Below are positions 48,093 through 58,515 of a DNA stretch of 64,000 nt, piece by piece (positions within the stretch are counted from its first letter, which is position 1; each line of letters begins with the position of its first letter). The translations under genes and the position numbers were made by a program. The notes under the pieces were generated by a model that was not told the origin of the DNA, made no database searches, and saw only the letters and a program-made list of their open reading frames with translations. This DNA is from Paraclostridium tenue (GTDB taxonomy: Bacteria; Bacillota; Clostridia; Peptostreptococcales; Peptostreptococcaceae). The stretch is from NCBI RefSeq assembly GCF_015668515.1, contig NZ_JADPFO010000004.1:1-64000 (forward strand), written 5' to 3'.

Positions 48093-48857
48093 TTATCCTA
48101 TATATGATTTTAATTTTGATAAAACTTTTTTTTCTATTCTAGAAACTTGAACTTGTGATATATTTAGTAATTCGCCTATCTCACTTTGCGTTTTATCTTC
48201 AAAGTATCTAAGCATTATTATTTGTCTTTCTCTTTTATCTAATTTTCCCAATACCTCTTTTAACAATAAGTTATCTATAACTTTTTGTTCTTCATTTTCT
48301 CCTTTTAAACTGATTTTGTCAATTAAGCATATAGGTGCTCCTTCTTCTTCATGTATAACTCCATGTAAATACTCTACCGCGAAATTAGATTCTAGCGCCA
48401 TAACTAACTCTTCTTTATCTACACCTACTACCTTAGCTAATTCGTCTATTGTAGGTTCCCTACCTAGTTTTTTTGTTAAAATCTCAGTTTGCGTTTTAGC
48501 TTTTATTGCAACCTGTTTCAAAGATCTTGATACCTTTATCATTCCATCATCTCTTAAGTACCTTTTTATTTCTCCTAAAATCATAGGTACAGCATATGTA
48601 GAAAATTTCACGTTAAACTTTGGATCAAATTTATATATAGACTTTATAAGTCCTATAGATCCTAATTGAAATAAGTCATCTCTTTCATATCCTATATTTA
48701 AAAATTTAGATACAACACTCCTAACCAATCCTAAATTACTTTCTATTAGAATTTCTTTTGCTTGTTCATCTCCATTTTGCACAAGTTGTATTAATCTTAA
48801 AGTCTCTTCATGGCTAAGCAATCCCTTTCTTTCTTCTTTATTGGTAGTTATCCCCAT
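48093..48857 (-). CDS. sigF: RNA polymerase sporulation sigma factor SigF
   Basis: Sigma-F is the first forespore-specific sigma factor. Regions 2 to 4 are complete: LVRSVVSKFLNIGYERDDLFQLGSIGL-type region 2.1-2.2 and VKFSTYAVPMILGEIKRYLRD (2.4), and a C-terminal HTH (TQSEIGELLNISQVQVSRIEKK) that contacts the -35. At 254 residues it is normal. It is held inactive by SpoIIAB, encoded 10 bases upstream. It ends in its own terminator. Confidence 0.97.
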   Translation of the reverse strand: MGITTNKEERKGLLSHEETLRLIQLVQNGDEQAKEILIESNLGLVRSVVSKFLNIGYERDDLFQLGSIGLIKSIYKFDPKFNVKFSTYAVPMILGEIKRYLRDDGMIKVSRSLKQVAIKAKTQTEILTKKLGREPTIDELAKVVGVDKEELVMALESNFAVEYLHGVIHEEEGAPICLIDKISLKGENEEQKVIDNLLLKEVLGKLDKRERQIIMLRYFEDKTQSEIGELLNISQVQVSRIEKKVLSKLKSYIG

Positions 48858-48867
48858 AATAAAACCT

Positions 48868-49302
48868 CTATTCTATATTAGATGAATCTATTTTCTTTTT
48901 CATAATTACCTTAGTTCCTTCTCCCTTTTTAGAGAAAACTTCTATGTTGTCCATAAAGCTTTCCATAACAGTAAATCCCATACCAGATCTTTCTAACTCA
49001 GGTTTAGACGTATATAATGGTTGCATTGCCATATCTAAATCTTCTATTCCATTTCCGAAATCTTCAACTGAAATAGTAATAGTTTTATCTTCTATTTCAC
49101 ATCTTATATTAACAAATTTAGTTTCATCTTCATCATATCCATGTATTATTGAGTTTGTAACTGCTTCCGAAACAGCAGTTTTTATATCTGCAATCTCATC
49201 TAATGTAGGATCTAATTTAGATGCAAAAGATGCAACTATGACTCTTGCAAAACTTTCATTTTCTGATTTTGCTGAAAATTTCACTTCCATAATATTACTC
49301 AT
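48868..49302 (-). CDS. spoIIAB: Anti-sigma-F factor / serine kinase SpoIIAB
   Basis: SpoIIAB (144 residues) is a GHKL-fold kinase that binds sigma-F and phosphorylates SpoIIAA. The N box is [16 protein letters not shown] (E and N bind Mg-ATP), and the G1 box is [10 protein letters not shown], with a G2 region [11 protein letters not shown]. The ATG has AGGAGGTG and overlaps the end of spoIIAA by eight bases, indicating coupled translation, which keeps the partners in balance. Confidence 0.97.
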   Translation of the reverse strand: MSNIMEVKFSAKSENESFARVIVASFASKLDPTLDEIADIKTAVSEAVTNSIIHGYDEDETKFVNIRCEIEDKTITISVEDFGNGIEDLDMAMQPLYTSKPELERSGMGFTVMESFMDNIEVFSKKGEGTKVIMKKKIDSSNIE

Positions 49303-49651
49303 TTGCTACACCTCCTAAAAAAGAACCTAAAGCATCTTCATAAGTGTTATGAATTTCTATAATTTTACTCATTCCTGATAAATCAAAAATCTTTTTTACC
49401 CTTGGATTTATATTTATTACAGCTACTTTGCCACCCTCACTAGATACTCTTTTATATCTTCCAATTACAACCCCAATTCCTGAAGAATCCATAAAGTTCA
49501 TATTCTTAAAATCAAAAATTATATTTTTTATCTGTTTTTCCTGTATTATATAATCTATTTCTTCTCTTACTTCATTTGATATATGATGATCTAATTCCTT
49601 ACTTAGAAACTCAACTTTTAAGTTTTTATTATCCAATGAAAAATTTATCAT
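49295..49651 (-). CDS. spoIIAA: Anti-sigma-F factor antagonist SpoIIAA
   Basis: This STAS-domain protein (118 residues) releases sigma-F by binding SpoIIAB; it is switched by phosphorylation of the second serine in MDSSGIG (S57). The open frame continues 24 codons upstream, but the ATG at 49651, with TAGGAGGGG eight bases before it, matches the family N terminus. A sigma-H-like promoter at 49695-49719 lies upstream, as expected for spoIIA. Confidence 0.96.
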   Translation of the reverse strand: MINFSLDNKNLKVEFLSKELDHHISNEVREEIDYIIQEKQIKNIIFDFKNMNFMDSSGIGVVIGRYKRVSSEGGKVAVININPRVKKIFDLSGMSKIIEIHNTYEDALGSFLGGVANE

Positions 49652-49694
49652 TAGTTCCCCTCCTAACAGTTTTAAAAATAATACTTTGTATTCA

Positions 49695-49719
49695 ATTCTA
49701 TAAATTAAATTATTATCCT
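49695..49719 (-). promoter_or_regulatory. Sigma-H-type promoter of the spoIIA operon
   Basis: On the minus strand AGGATAA (49719-49713) is followed 13 bases later by AGAAT (49699-49695), matching the sigma-H pattern AGGAwWW-N11..14-RGAAT. The start site would be about 37 bases before the spoIIAA ATG. spoIIA is transcribed by sigma-H in other spore-formers. No clean Spo0A box is seen upstream. Confidence 0.6.
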
Positions 49720-49812
49720 TCAATAATATTTAAATAGTTTTGTTTTATTGTATCAAAAAGTTACACATTTAAATATTATGTACTATACTAAATTAAATTT
49801 GGAGGAATAATA

Positions 49813-51048
49813 ATGGATTTTATATACAACAAAGTTTCTAATCGACTTGGAGGTCCATCATTTTTTGAAGATAATAATAGACTTTATAAATTTGAAAAAT
49901 TAAAAAAGATAACCAAAGAAGTTCAATCTAAGTTTCCAGACATAAAACTTATTGATATGGGCGTAGGAGAACCTGACAAAATGGCTCATAAATCCCTTGT
50001 AGATATATTATCAATTGAAGCTGGCAAACCAGAGAATAGGTTCTATTCAGATAATGGGATTATTGAATTTCAAGAAGCAGCTTGTAAATATCTAGAACAA
50101 GTGTACAATGTAAAAAACATTACTACTGAAAATATAGTACACGGGATAGGTTCAAAGCCAGTTTTAGCTATGCTTCCACTTTGTTTTATAAATCCTGGAG
50201 ATATATGCCTTATGCCAGCACCTGCATATCAAGTTCTTGGAACATATTCAAAATATATAGGTGGTGAAACCTATAACTTACCTCTATGCCCTGAAAATAA
50301 TTTCTATCCAGACTTAGATAACATCCCTGATGATATAAAAAAAAGATCCAAATTATTATATTTAAATTATCCTAATAACCCTACTGGTCAGGTTGCAACT
50401 AAAGAATTTTATGAACATGCTGTTAAATTTGCTAAAGATAATGACATTTTAATAATATCAGATTTAGCCTATGGGCCTTTGACTTATGGTGATTGTAAAC
50501 CACTTAGTATTCTAAGTATAGAAGGAGCTATAGATGTTTGTATAGAAATTCATTCTTTATCTAAGGCTTTTAATATGACTGGATGGAGATTAGCTTTTGT
50601 TGTTGGTTCTAAAAAAGCAATGAAAGTTTATAGCACTGTTAAAGGCCATACAGACTCTGGTCAATTTAGAGCTATTCAAAAAGCTGGAGCTTATGCTCTT
50701 AACCATTTTAATTTAATAGAATTAAATAAAGATAGATATTTAAGACGCTTTAATATTTTAATCGATGTTTTAAGACAAGTTGGATTTAAAATTGATAAAC
50801 CTAAAGGCGGATTTTATTCTTACGTACCAATACCTATTGGGGTTAAAGATGGAATAAGGTTTAAAAATGCAGAGGAAGCTAGCCTTTATATACTTTCAAA
50901 TGCATTAATATCAACAGTTCCTTGGGATGATTGTGGTAGCTTTTTAAGATTTTCTGTTACTTATGATGCTAATTCTTTATCTGATGAACTTAAAGTTATG
51001 GATGACTTAAAAAACAGACTTTTATCTCTTAATTTGGAATTTGAATAA
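49813..51048 (+). CDS. dapL: LL-diaminopimelate aminotransferase
   Basis: DapL makes LL-diaminopimelate directly from tetrahydrodipicolinate using glutamate, serving lysine and cell-wall synthesis. This fold-type I PLP enzyme has the active-site lysine in SLSKAFNMTGWR, the LNYPNNPTGQVA motif and the N-terminal LIDMGVGEPDKMAH. The 411-residue length fits DapL. Diaminopimelate is also a precursor of spore cortex. TTGGAGGAATAAT precedes the ATG. The gene is monocistronic. Confidence 0.92.
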   Translation: MDFIYNKVSNRLGGPSFFEDNNRLYKFEKLKKITKEVQSKFPDIKLIDMGVGEPDKMAHKSLVDILSIEAGKPENRFYSDNGIIEFQEAACKYLEQVYNVKNITTENIVHGIGSKPVLAMLPLCFINPGDICLMPAPAYQVLGTYSKYIGGETYNLPLCPENNFYPDLDNIPDDIKKRSKLLYLNYPNNPTGQVATKEFYEHAVKFAKDNDILIISDLAYGPLTYGDCKPLSILSIEGAIDVCIEIHSLSKAFNMTGWRLAFVVGSKKAMKVYSTVKGHTDSGQFRAIQKAGAYALNHFNLIELNKDRYLRRFNILIDVLRQVGFKIDKPKGGFYSYVPIPIGVKDGIRFKNAEEASLYILSNALISTVPWDDCGSFLRFSVTYDANSLSDELKVMDDLKNRLLSLNLEFE

Positions 51049-51088
51049 ATTAAAAGAGGATATCTTTAAAGATATCCTCTTTTAATTT
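51047..51088. terminator. Bidirectional terminator between dapL and the DEAD helicase gene
   Basis: A 42-base perfect palindrome (51047-51067 with 51068-51088) has a GAGGATATC core and A/T tracts at both ends, between convergent genes. Confidence 0.87.
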
Positions 51089-51089
51089 A

Positions 51090-52679
51090 TTATTTTTTTC
51101 TCTTAGAATTCGCTCTTTCTATATTAACTTTATTTCCTTTTATTTTTATGTTTTTCATTTTATCTAGAACTTTTCTAGTATGTTTCTTTGGAACTTCAAC
51201 AAATGTATATTTATCATATATATCTATAGTTCCAACTAACTTTCCAGGTATTCCAACTTCTCCAGCTATAGCTCCAACTATATCTCTAGCTTGAACTTTT
51301 TGTTTTCTACCTACATTTATAAATAGTCTAGTCATTCCTGATTCAGCGCCTGTATCATATGATTCTTCTACTATTTCTTCTTTCTCTTCATCACCTAGAG
51401 CTAATTTAACTAAAGCTGCTGCTATATCTAAAGTATCATAATCTTCTTCTTTGCAGAAGTTTTCTAACCATTGAACTTGCTTTGTTAAATGACCTTCTTG
51501 TATAGTAGATTTAACTTGTTCAAAGAATACACTCACTTTTTTCTCTTCTACATCTGATATTGATGGTATACTGTGTTTTTCTAATTTAGATTTAGTATAT
51601 CTTTCTATATCTTTCATTTTTCTCTTTTCTTTCCCGAATACAAAAGAGAATGAAACCCCAGTTCTACCAGCTCTACCTGTTCTACCTATTCTGTGTACAT
51701 AGTACTCTTCATCTTGTGGTAAATCATAGTTAAATACTGCTTCAACATCATCAACATCTATTCCTCTTGCAGCTACATCTGTAGCAACTAATATATCTAT
51801 TGTTCCATTTCTAAACTTATCCATTACTATGTCTCTTTGAGTTTGCTTTAAATCTCCATGTAATGCATCTGCAAAATATCCTCTAGCTTGTAAATCGCTA
51901 ACTAATTCATCTGCACCTCTTTTAGTATTACAAAATACTACTGATAACTTAGGATTATATACATCTATCAATCTACATAATACTTCTAACTTGTTAGCTG
52001 ACTTAGTTTCTATATAATATTGTTTTATATTTGGAACTGTAAGTTCTTTTCTAACTATCTTTACATGCTCAGGATCTTTTTGGAATTTCTTTGTTAAATC
52101 TAAAATTCCTTTTGGCATAGTAGCAGAGAAGAAAGTTGTTTGTCTATCTTCTGGAGTCTTATCTAAAATCATCTCTATATCTTCTCTAAATCCCATATCT
52201 AACATTTCATCCGCTTCATCTAATATAACCATTTTAACTTTATCCATCTTTAAAGTCTTACGATTTATATGATCTATAATACGACCTGGAGTTCCTATAA
52301 CTATTTGTACTCCGCTTTTTAAAGATCTTATTTGTCTATCTATAGGTTGTCCTCCGTATACAGGTAAAGTTTTTATCCCGTGCATGTACTTACCTATTTT
52401 TCTTATTTCACTTGATACTTGTATTGCTAATTCTCTTGTTGGACATAAAACTACTGCTTGTAGACTCTTATCATCTGGGTCTACCATTTCTAATATAGGT
52501 ATACTAAATGCTGCTGTTTTCCCCGTACCAGTTTGAGCTTGCCCTATAATATCTACTCCTGTAATTATTTTTGGTATTGCTTGAGCTTGTATTGGAGATG
52601 GTTCTTCAAATCCCATTTCTAATACAGCTTTTTTTATGTTTTCATTTATTGGTAAATCATCGAATTTAACTATATTCAT
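51090..52679 (-). CDS. DEAD-box ATP-dependent RNA helicase with DbpA-type RNA-binding domain
   Basis: This RNA helicase probably acts in ribosome assembly or cold-shock mRNA unwinding. The Q motif (MGFEEPSPIQAQAIP), Walker A (AQTGTGKTAAFS), LDEADEMLD, SAT and HRIGRTGRAGRTG are all intact. Residues 455-529 form a DbpA/CsdA-type RNA-binding domain (MTRLFINVGRKQKVQARDIVGAI). I take the ATG at 52679 with GGAAAGGAAAC, giving 529 residues. Similar proteins are annotated CshA, DeaD or DbpA; I cannot choose. Confidence 0.93.
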   Translation of the reverse strand: MNIVKFDDLPINENIKKAVLEMGFEEPSPIQAQAIPKIITGVDIIGQAQTGTGKTAAFSIPILEMVDPDDKSLQAVVLCPTRELAIQVSSEIRKIGKYMHGIKTLPVYGGQPIDRQIRSLKSGVQIVIGTPGRIIDHINRKTLKMDKVKMVILDEADEMLDMGFREDIEMILDKTPEDRQTTFFSATMPKGILDLTKKFQKDPEHVKIVRKELTVPNIKQYYIETKSANKLEVLCRLIDVYNPKLSVVFCNTKRGADELVSDLQARGYFADALHGDLKQTQRDIVMDKFRNGTIDILVATDVAARGIDVDDVEAVFNYDLPQDEEYYVHRIGRTGRAGRTGVSFSFVFGKEKRKMKDIERYTKSKLEKHSIPSISDVEEKKVSVFFEQVKSTIQEGHLTKQVQWLENFCKEEDYDTLDIAAALVKLALGDEEKEEIVEESYDTGAESGMTRLFINVGRKQKVQARDIVGAIAGEVGIPGKLVGTIDIYDKYTFVEVPKKHTRKVLDKMKNIKIKGNKVNIERANSKRKK

Positions 52680-52795
52680 ATATTGTTTCCTTTCCGTAAT
52701 CAATTTATATTAACTTTATCAATTATATATTTATTTCATATATTATGCAATTAATATTTTATCCTAATGGTAAATAAGGTATTCAGTATAAATCA

Positions 52796-52829
52796 AAAAT
52801 AAGGCATGTTTAAAACATACCTTATTTTA
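52796..52829 (-). terminator. Terminator of the Ca2+/Na+ antiporter gene
   Basis: On the minus strand AATAAGGTATGTTTT pairs with AAACATGCCTTATT (one mismatch), then five T residues. It overlaps the antiporter stop codon. Confidence 0.78.
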
Positions 52830-53783
52830 ATCTATATATGTAAAGTATAAAGTTGATATATATATTATATATGTAAGTATCATAAGTAAACCTTGAAATC
52901 TATAAATCTTTTGCTTAATAAATGTAGGTATTATAAGTATTAATAAAAGTAATATCATAAATGGAAAATCTACCATAGAAGTTTGCTTAAGTATAGGTAT
53001 GTCATTTATAAATGATGATAATCCAATAACTGAAACTATATTTAATATATTAGCCCCTAATATATTCCCAACAGAAATTGCATTATGACTTTTTCTTATA
53101 GCAGTCAAGCACGATACTAACTCAGGAAGTGATGTTCCAAGTGCTATTACAGTTAAACTTATAACAGCTTGCGGTACTCCTAAAACTTCTGCAATTTTAA
53201 TTCCATTGTTAACCAATAGCCTTGAACCTATAATCATCATTGTTATACCAATTACAAACATAACTACCAATTTTATCATGTCTGATGATTTACTGTCCTC
53301 TATATTTGCGGCATTACTAGTTCTTCTTGATCCTGTCTTTGGAATACTATTATAATTATTTATCATGTAAATAACTAATAAACCAATTAAAGCCATAGCA
53401 TCCATTCTTCCTATTGTTTTATCCATACCTAAAATAATCAAAACTGTCACAGATATCATTAACAATATAGCTTTTGAATTAAAAATCTTCTTATCTACCT
53501 TAAACGGTTTAATCATTGCTACTAACCCAAGTGCTAATCCTGTATTACATATTATAGAACCTATTGCATTTCCCAAACTCATTGTAGTATGCCCTTGTAT
53601 AGATGCAAAAGCTGATACAGTTAACTCTGGGAACGTAGTTGCTAAACTAACTATAGTTGCGCCTAAAACTATTTCTGGTATATTTGTTTTTTTTGCTACA
53701 GAAATAGTGGATTCTATAAAAATATCCGCACCTTTAGTTATTAATACAAATCCCAATAAAAATAAGATAATTGTAAATATCAT
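52827..53783 (-). CDS. Calcium/sodium antiporter, CaCA family (YrbG-like)
   Basis: This 318-residue membrane protein with about ten helices carries the two CaCA alpha repeats: GATIVSLATTFPELTVS and VIALGTSLPELVSCL, each with the ion-binding glutamate. It exchanges Ca2+ for Na+ or H+ across the cell membrane. A charged cytoplasmic loop (about 150-175) separates the halves. I use the ATG at 53783, five bases after AGGGGGG. Confidence 0.92.
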   Translation of the reverse strand: MIFTIILFLLGFVLITKGADIFIESTISVAKKTNIPEIVLGATIVSLATTFPELTVSAFASIQGHTTMSLGNAIGSIICNTGLALGLVAMIKPFKVDKKIFNSKAILLMISVTVLIILGMDKTIGRMDAMALIGLLVIYMINNYNSIPKTGSRRTSNAANIEDSKSSDMIKLVVMFVIGITMMIIGSRLLVNNGIKIAEVLGVPQAVISLTVIALGTSLPELVSCLTAIRKSHNAISVGNILGANILNIVSVIGLSSFINDIPILKQTSMVDFPFMILLLLILIIPTFIKQKIYRFQGLLMILTYIIYISTLYFTYID

Positions 53784-53959
53784 TTTATCCCCCCTAATAA
53801 TATACATATTCAGTTTACTTATTTATTTATGTATATTTAATCTATTTAAAAATAATTTAAATTATTCTTAAAATTCGTGTTTATCACACTTTTCTCTGGG
53901 TATTATATGAATATACAAAAGATGTCAAAATAAAACACAATTCAAAATTTTGATTTAAA

Positions 53960-53994
53960 ATTTTGTATACAAAATACTAATTCTGTGTTATGAT
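53960..53994 (+). promoter_or_regulatory. pflB promoter with palindromic operator
   Basis: Bases 53960-53975 form a perfect 16-base palindrome ATTTTGTATACAAAAT, close to the TnGTnnACnA type bound by FadR-subfamily GntR regulators. An extended -10, TG-T-TATGAT, lies at 53986-53994, so the palindrome covers about -40 to -25 and would act as an operator over the -35 region. The leader to the pflB ATG is about 76 bases. The rest of 53784-54076 is AT-rich, with a partial AACACA...TGTGTT inverted repeat around the palindrome. Confidence 0.55.
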
Positions 53995-54076
53995 TATATT
54001 GTTTAAAAAATATCTAGCTAGATTTTATAAATATAAATTAATTTGAACACACATAAAACTTAAGGAGGCTATCAAC

Positions 54077-56308
54077 ATGAATGCATGGCAAGGATTCAAA
54101 ACTGGTAGATGGACTAAAGAAATAAACGTTAGAGAGTTCATACAATTAAACTACACTCCATATGAAGGAAATGATTCTTTCTTAGCTGGAGCAACTGAAA
54201 ATACTAAAAAATTATGGAACCAAGCTCTTGATCTTTTCAAAAAAGAAAGAGAAAACAATGGTACATTAGATGTAGACACTGATACAGTATCTTTAATAGA
54301 TGCTTACGGTCCTGGATATATAGAAAAGGACTTAGAAACAATAGTTGGGGTTCAAACTGATGCTCCTTTAAAAAGAGCTGTAATGCCATTTGGTGGAATA
54401 AGAATGGTTGAAACTTCTTGTGACGCTTATGGATACAAATTAAATCCTGAAATAAGTGAAATATTCACTAAATATAGAAAAACTCATAACCAAGGTGTAT
54501 TCGATGCTTATACTCCTGACATGAGAGCTGCTAGAAGTGCTGGTATAATAACTGGATTACCAGATGCTTACGGTAGAGGTAGAATAATAGGTGACTACAG
54601 AAGAGTTGCTTTATACGGTGTTGATAAATTAATACAAGATAAATTAGATCAAAAAGCTTCATTAGAAGTTAGATGTATAGATGAAGAAGTAATAAGATTA
54701 AGAGAAGAAATATCTGATCAAATAAAAGCTTTAGAAGCTTTAAAGAGAATGGCTGCATCTTACGGATTCGACATATCTCAACCAGCTACTAATGCAAAAG
54801 AAGCTGTTCAATGGACTTACTTCGGATACTTAGGAGCTGTTAAAGATCAAAACGGAGCTGCAATGTCTTTAGGTAGAGTTTCTACTTTCTTAGATATATA
54901 CTTCGAAAGAGATTTAGCTGCTGGTGTATTAACTGAAGAGCAAGCTCAAGAAATAATGGACCACTTCGTTATGAAGTTAAGAATGGTTAGATTCTTAAGA
55001 ACTCCTGAATACAACGATTTATTCTCTGGAGACCCAACTTGGGTAACTGAGTCTATCGGTGGTATGGGATTAGATGGTAGAACATTAGTAACTAAAAACT
55101 CATTCAGAATGTTAAATACTTTATATACTCTTGGACCATCTCCAGAGCCAAACTTAACAGTATTATGGTCTACTCAATTACCAGAAGGATTCAAAAACTT
55201 CTGTTCTAAAGTATCAATAGACACAAGTTCTGTTCAATACGAGAACGATGATTTAATGAAACCTTACTGGGGAGACGACTACGGTATAGCTTGTTGTGTA
55301 TCTGCAATGAGAATAGGTAAGCAAATGCAATTCTTCGGAGCTAGAGTTAACTTAGCTAAGACTTTATTATACGCTATAAACGGTGGTATAGATGAGAAGA
55401 AATTAAAGCAAGTTGGACCAAGATTTGAGCCAATAACTTCTGAATACTTAGACTACGATGAAGTTATGGAAAAATTCGATATGTTTACTGATTGGTTAGC
55501 TAACTTATATGTAAACACATTAAATGTAATCCACTACATGCATGATAAGTATTCTTATGAAGCATTAGAAATGGCTTTACATGATAGAGACGTATTCAGA
55601 ACTATGGCTTGTGGTATAGCTGGTTTATCAGTATGTGCTGACTCATTATCTGCTATAAAATACGCTAAAGTTAAAACTATAAGAAATGAACAAGGTGTTG
55701 TTGTTGACTTCGAAGTTGAAGGAGAATTCCCTAAATACGGAAACAACGATGACAGAGTTGACGATATAGCTGTTCAATTAGTTGAAAACTTCATGAACAA
55801 GATAAGAAAGAACAAAACTTACAGAAATTCTTATCATACTCAATCAATACTTACTATAACTTCAAACGTTGTTTATGGTAAGAAAACTGGTAACACTCCT
55901 GACGGAAGAAAAGCTGGTGAGCCATTTGCTCCAGGAGCTAACCCAATGCACGGAAGAGATAACAGCGGTGCTTTAGCTTCATTAGCATCAGTTGCTAAAT
56001 TACCATACGAGCATGCTCAAGATGGTATATCAAATACTTTCTCTATAGTACCAGGTGCTTTAGGAAAAGATATGACTGAAAGAATAAACAACTTATCATC
56101 AATGATGGATGGATACTTCTCTCAAGGAGCTCATCACTTAAACGTTAACGTATTTGATAGATCTACTTTAGAAGATGCTATGGAACATCCAGAAAAATAC
56201 CCTCAATTAACTATAAGAGTTTCAGGATACGCTGTAAACTTCATCAAGTTAACTAGAGAACAACAATTAGACGTTATAAACAGAACATTCCACGGAAAAA
56301 TGTGCTAG
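54077..56308 (+). CDS. pflB: Formate C-acetyltransferase (pyruvate formate-lyase)
   Basis: This glycyl-radical enzyme splits pyruvate plus CoA into acetyl-CoA and formate under anaerobic conditions. The catalytic cysteine pair is C406-C407 (GIACCVSAM) and the radical glycine is G717 (RVSGYAVNF). At 743 residues it is full length. The adjacent C-C and the absence of a glycerol-dehydratase pattern mark it as a true PFL. Codons end in C (TAC, AAC, TTC) more often than in neighbouring genes, a sign of high expression. AAGGAGGC precedes the ATG. Confidence 0.97.
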   Translation: MNAWQGFKTGRWTKEINVREFIQLNYTPYEGNDSFLAGATENTKKLWNQALDLFKKERENNGTLDVDTDTVSLIDAYGPGYIEKDLETIVGVQTDAPLKRAVMPFGGIRMVETSCDAYGYKLNPEISEIFTKYRKTHNQGVFDAYTPDMRAARSAGIITGLPDAYGRGRIIGDYRRVALYGVDKLIQDKLDQKASLEVRCIDEEVIRLREEISDQIKALEALKRMAASYGFDISQPATNAKEAVQWTYFGYLGAVKDQNGAAMSLGRVSTFLDIYFERDLAAGVLTEEQAQEIMDHFVMKLRMVRFLRTPEYNDLFSGDPTWVTESIGGMGLDGRTLVTKNSFRMLNTLYTLGPSPEPNLTVLWSTQLPEGFKNFCSKVSIDTSSVQYENDDLMKPYWGDDYGIACCVSAMRIGKQMQFFGARVNLAKTLLYAINGGIDEKKLKQVGPRFEPITSEYLDYDEVMEKFDMFTDWLANLYVNTLNVIHYMHDKYSYEALEMALHDRDVFRTMACGIAGLSVCADSLSAIKYAKVKTIRNEQGVVVDFEVEGEFPKYGNNDDRVDDIAVQLVENFMNKIRKNKTYRNSYHTQSILTITSNVVYGKKTGNTPDGRKAGEPFAPGANPMHGRDNSGALASLASVAKLPYEHAQDGISNTFSIVPGALGKDMTERINNLSSMMDGYFSQGAHHLNVNVFDRSTLEDAMEHPEKYPQLTIRVSGYAVNFIKLTREQQLDVINRTFHGKMC

Positions 56309-56367
56309 TATATAACTTGTTAAAATTGTAAACATATTATAAAACAATCATTTATCAAAGTATATTC

Positions 56368-56403
56368 AGAGTGCAAACCTCATCAGTTTGCACTCTTTTT
56401 TTA
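56368..56403 (+). terminator. Terminator of pflB
   Basis: AGAGTGCAAAC pairs perfectly with GTTTGCACTCT around CTCATCA, followed by a run of T residues. It separates pflB from pflA, which must have its own promoter or depend on read-through. Confidence 0.9.
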
Positions 56404-56547
56404 TTAAAACTTACATTAAATTCTATTTAAATAGACATTATAAGTTTAATGGATTATAATAAGGGTATAAAGTATAATGTATACAGAAGATTAAAAATGA
56501 TAAATGAAATTTTAGTATAAATTTTTATAATTGAAGAGGTGGATAAA

Positions 56548-57282
56548 ATGTTAAAAGGTAGAGTTCATTCAATAGAAACATTTGGTACTGTAGATGGTCC
56601 TGGTATAAGATTTATATTATTTATGCAAGGCTGTCCATTAAGATGTAAATACTGTCATAATAGAGATACTTGGGATGTAAAAGGTGGTAAAGAATATACA
56701 GTAGATGAAATAATGACTGAAGTTAATAAATATGCACCTTATATGAAGTTTTCAGGTGGTGGCTTAACAGTTTCTGGTGGCGAAGCTACTCTTCAACCAG
56801 AATTCTTAGAGGAATTATTTAAAAGAGCAAAAAAAGATGGTGTGCATACATGCTTAGATACATCTGGATTTGTAAATATAGATACTATCGACCCAATACT
56901 TGATTATACTGACTTAGTTTTACTTGATTTAAAACACATGGTTTCATCTAAAGCTAAAGATTTAACAGGAGTTGGAATTGAAAAAACACTAGAATTAGCT
57001 AAACATTTAAGTGATAGAAATATACCTGTTTGGATAAGACACGTTCTTGTTCCTGGTGTAACAGATGATAGAGAAAACTTAGAACTTATGGGTAAATTTA
57101 TATCTACTCTAAAAAATGTAGACAGAGTTGAACTTTTACCTTATCATACTCTAGGTGTTCATAAGTGGGAAAACTTAGGATTTGAATATGAATTAAAAGG
57201 TGTTCCTGATGCAACAAAAGAAGACGTTGAAAAAGCAGCTAAAGTATTAGCTGAATTTGGAGTTAAAGTTCATAGTAAATAA
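56548..57282 (+). CDS. pflA: Pyruvate formate-lyase activating enzyme
   Basis: This radical SAM enzyme puts the glycyl radical on PflB. The cluster ligands are C29, C33 and C36 (GCPLRCKYCHNRDTW), followed by GGGLTVSGGEATLQ. At 244 residues it has no extra ferredoxin insert, as in true PFL activases. I use the ATG at 56548, after GAAGAGGTGG; the GTG nine bases upstream lies in that site. A strong pflB terminator lies upstream. Confidence 0.95.
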   Translation: MLKGRVHSIETFGTVDGPGIRFILFMQGCPLRCKYCHNRDTWDVKGGKEYTVDEIMTEVNKYAPYMKFSGGGLTVSGGEATLQPEFLEELFKRAKKDGVHTCLDTSGFVNIDTIDPILDYTDLVLLDLKHMVSSKAKDLTGVGIEKTLELAKHLSDRNIPVWIRHVLVPGVTDDRENLELMGKFISTLKNVDRVELLPYHTLGVHKWENLGFEYELKGVPDATKEDVEKAAKVLAEFGVKVHSK

Positions 57283-57284
57283 AT

Positions 57285-57318
57285 AAAAAAGTCGTAGTTA
57301 TATTACTACGACTTTTTT
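57285..57318. terminator. Bidirectional terminator between pflA and thiI
   Basis: AAAAAAGTCGTAGT pairs with ACTACGACTTTTTT around TATATT, between convergent stop codons. Confidence 0.9.
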
Positions 57319-57320
57319 AT

Positions 57321-58499
57321 TTAGAATTCAAATACTTCAACTTCCATATTATCTATAGCATCTTGTATTAATTTTTCTACATCTAATGATGATTCTGATT
57401 TCTCTATTCTATCTAGCTTAGGCTTTGTAACAGGATTTTTTGGTGAGAACACTGTACAACAGTCTTCTTCAGGTATAACAGAAGTTTCAAACGTACCTAT
57501 ACTTTGTGCTATTTTTATTATTTCAGATTTATCCATAGCTATTAAAGGTCTAAATACAGGTAAAGTAATAGCTGCATTTGTACATGTTAACCCTTGTATT
57601 GTTTGAGATGCAACTTGTCCTATACTTTCTCCAGTAACTAATGCATCACAAAATCTCATTTCTCCTACTCTCTGAGCTATTTTCATCATAAATCTTCTTG
57701 ATATAATAGTCATCTCTTCTTCCTTACATGACATACCTATAGCTTTTTGTATTTCTAATATATTAACTTTATGAAGTCTTACTTTCCCACAGTACTTAGC
57801 TAATATTTGTGCTAAATCTCTTACTTTTTCTTGTGACTTTTCACTTGTGAATGGGTAACTGTGAAAATGAATAGCTTCTATTTCAACTCCTCTTTTTGCA
57901 ACCATCCATGATGCAACAGGACTATCTATTCCTCCTGATAGTAAAGACATAGCTCTACCATTTGTTCCAACTGGAAGTCCTCCATAACCTGGAACTGTAT
58001 CACTATATACCATAACATGATTTTGTCTATATTCACAGTGTATAGTTGTTTCTGGATTTCTAACATCAACTTTTATTCTATCTTTAACATTAAATACTAA
58101 AAATCCTGCTATATCTCTACTCATCTCTTGAGATGTTAATTCAAGACTTTTGTCTCCTCTTCTAGAACTAACTTTAAATGATTTTGAACCTTCTTCTATT
58201 TTTTCTTCTAATAATTTTAAAGCTAATTCTTTTAATTTATCATAATCTTTTTCAGCTCTTATACCTGGACAAACACCTACAACTCCAAATACTTTTTTTA
58301 TCTCTTCTAATACTTCTTCGTAATCTTCTGAATACTCTCCTAAGTCTACATATATTCTTCCGTATTCTTTATAAACATTAAATTTTCCTATAGGAGATAA
58401 CATATTTTTTATATTTTTTATAAGTTTATTTTCGAATATATATCTATTCTTTCCTTTTACTCCTATTTCTCCGTACTTTACAATTGCTATATTATACAA
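57321..58499 (-). CDS. thiI: tRNA 4-thiouridine sulfurtransferase ThiI
   Basis: ThiI puts sulfur on uridine-8 of tRNA and can serve thiamine synthesis. The THUMP domain (about 60-170) is followed by a PP-loop domain with [15 protein letters not shown]. No rhodanese domain is present at 392 residues, so sulfur transfer uses PP-loop cysteines. The start is best placed at a TTG (58499), six bases after GAGGTG; a GTG three codons earlier overlaps that site. It lies downstream of iscS, its likely sulfur donor. Confidence 0.93.
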   Translation of the reverse strand: MYNIAIVKYGEIGVKGKNRYIFENKLIKNIKNMLSPIGKFNVYKEYGRIYVDLGEYSEDYEEVLEEIKKVFGVVGVCPGIRAEKDYDKLKELALKLLEEKIEEGSKSFKVSSRRGDKSLELTSQEMSRDIAGFLVFNVKDRIKVDVRNPETTIHCEYRQNHVMVYSDTVPGYGGLPVGTNGRAMSLLSGGIDSPVASWMVAKRGVEIEAIHFHSYPFTSEKSQEKVRDLAQILAKYCGKVRLHKVNILEIQKAIGMSCKEEEMTIISRRFMMKIAQRVGEMRFCDALVTGESIGQVASQTIQGLTCTNAAITLPVFRPLIAMDKSEIIKIAQSIGTFETSVIPEEDCCTVFSPKNPVTKPKLDRIEKSESSLDVEKLIQDAIDNMEVEVFEF

Positions 58500-58515
58500 A
58501 TTTATCACCTCTTGA

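Noticed and set aside
54769-54775. TTCGACA (Spo0A box complement) in pflB
   Set aside because: It lies deep within coding sequence and is a chance match.
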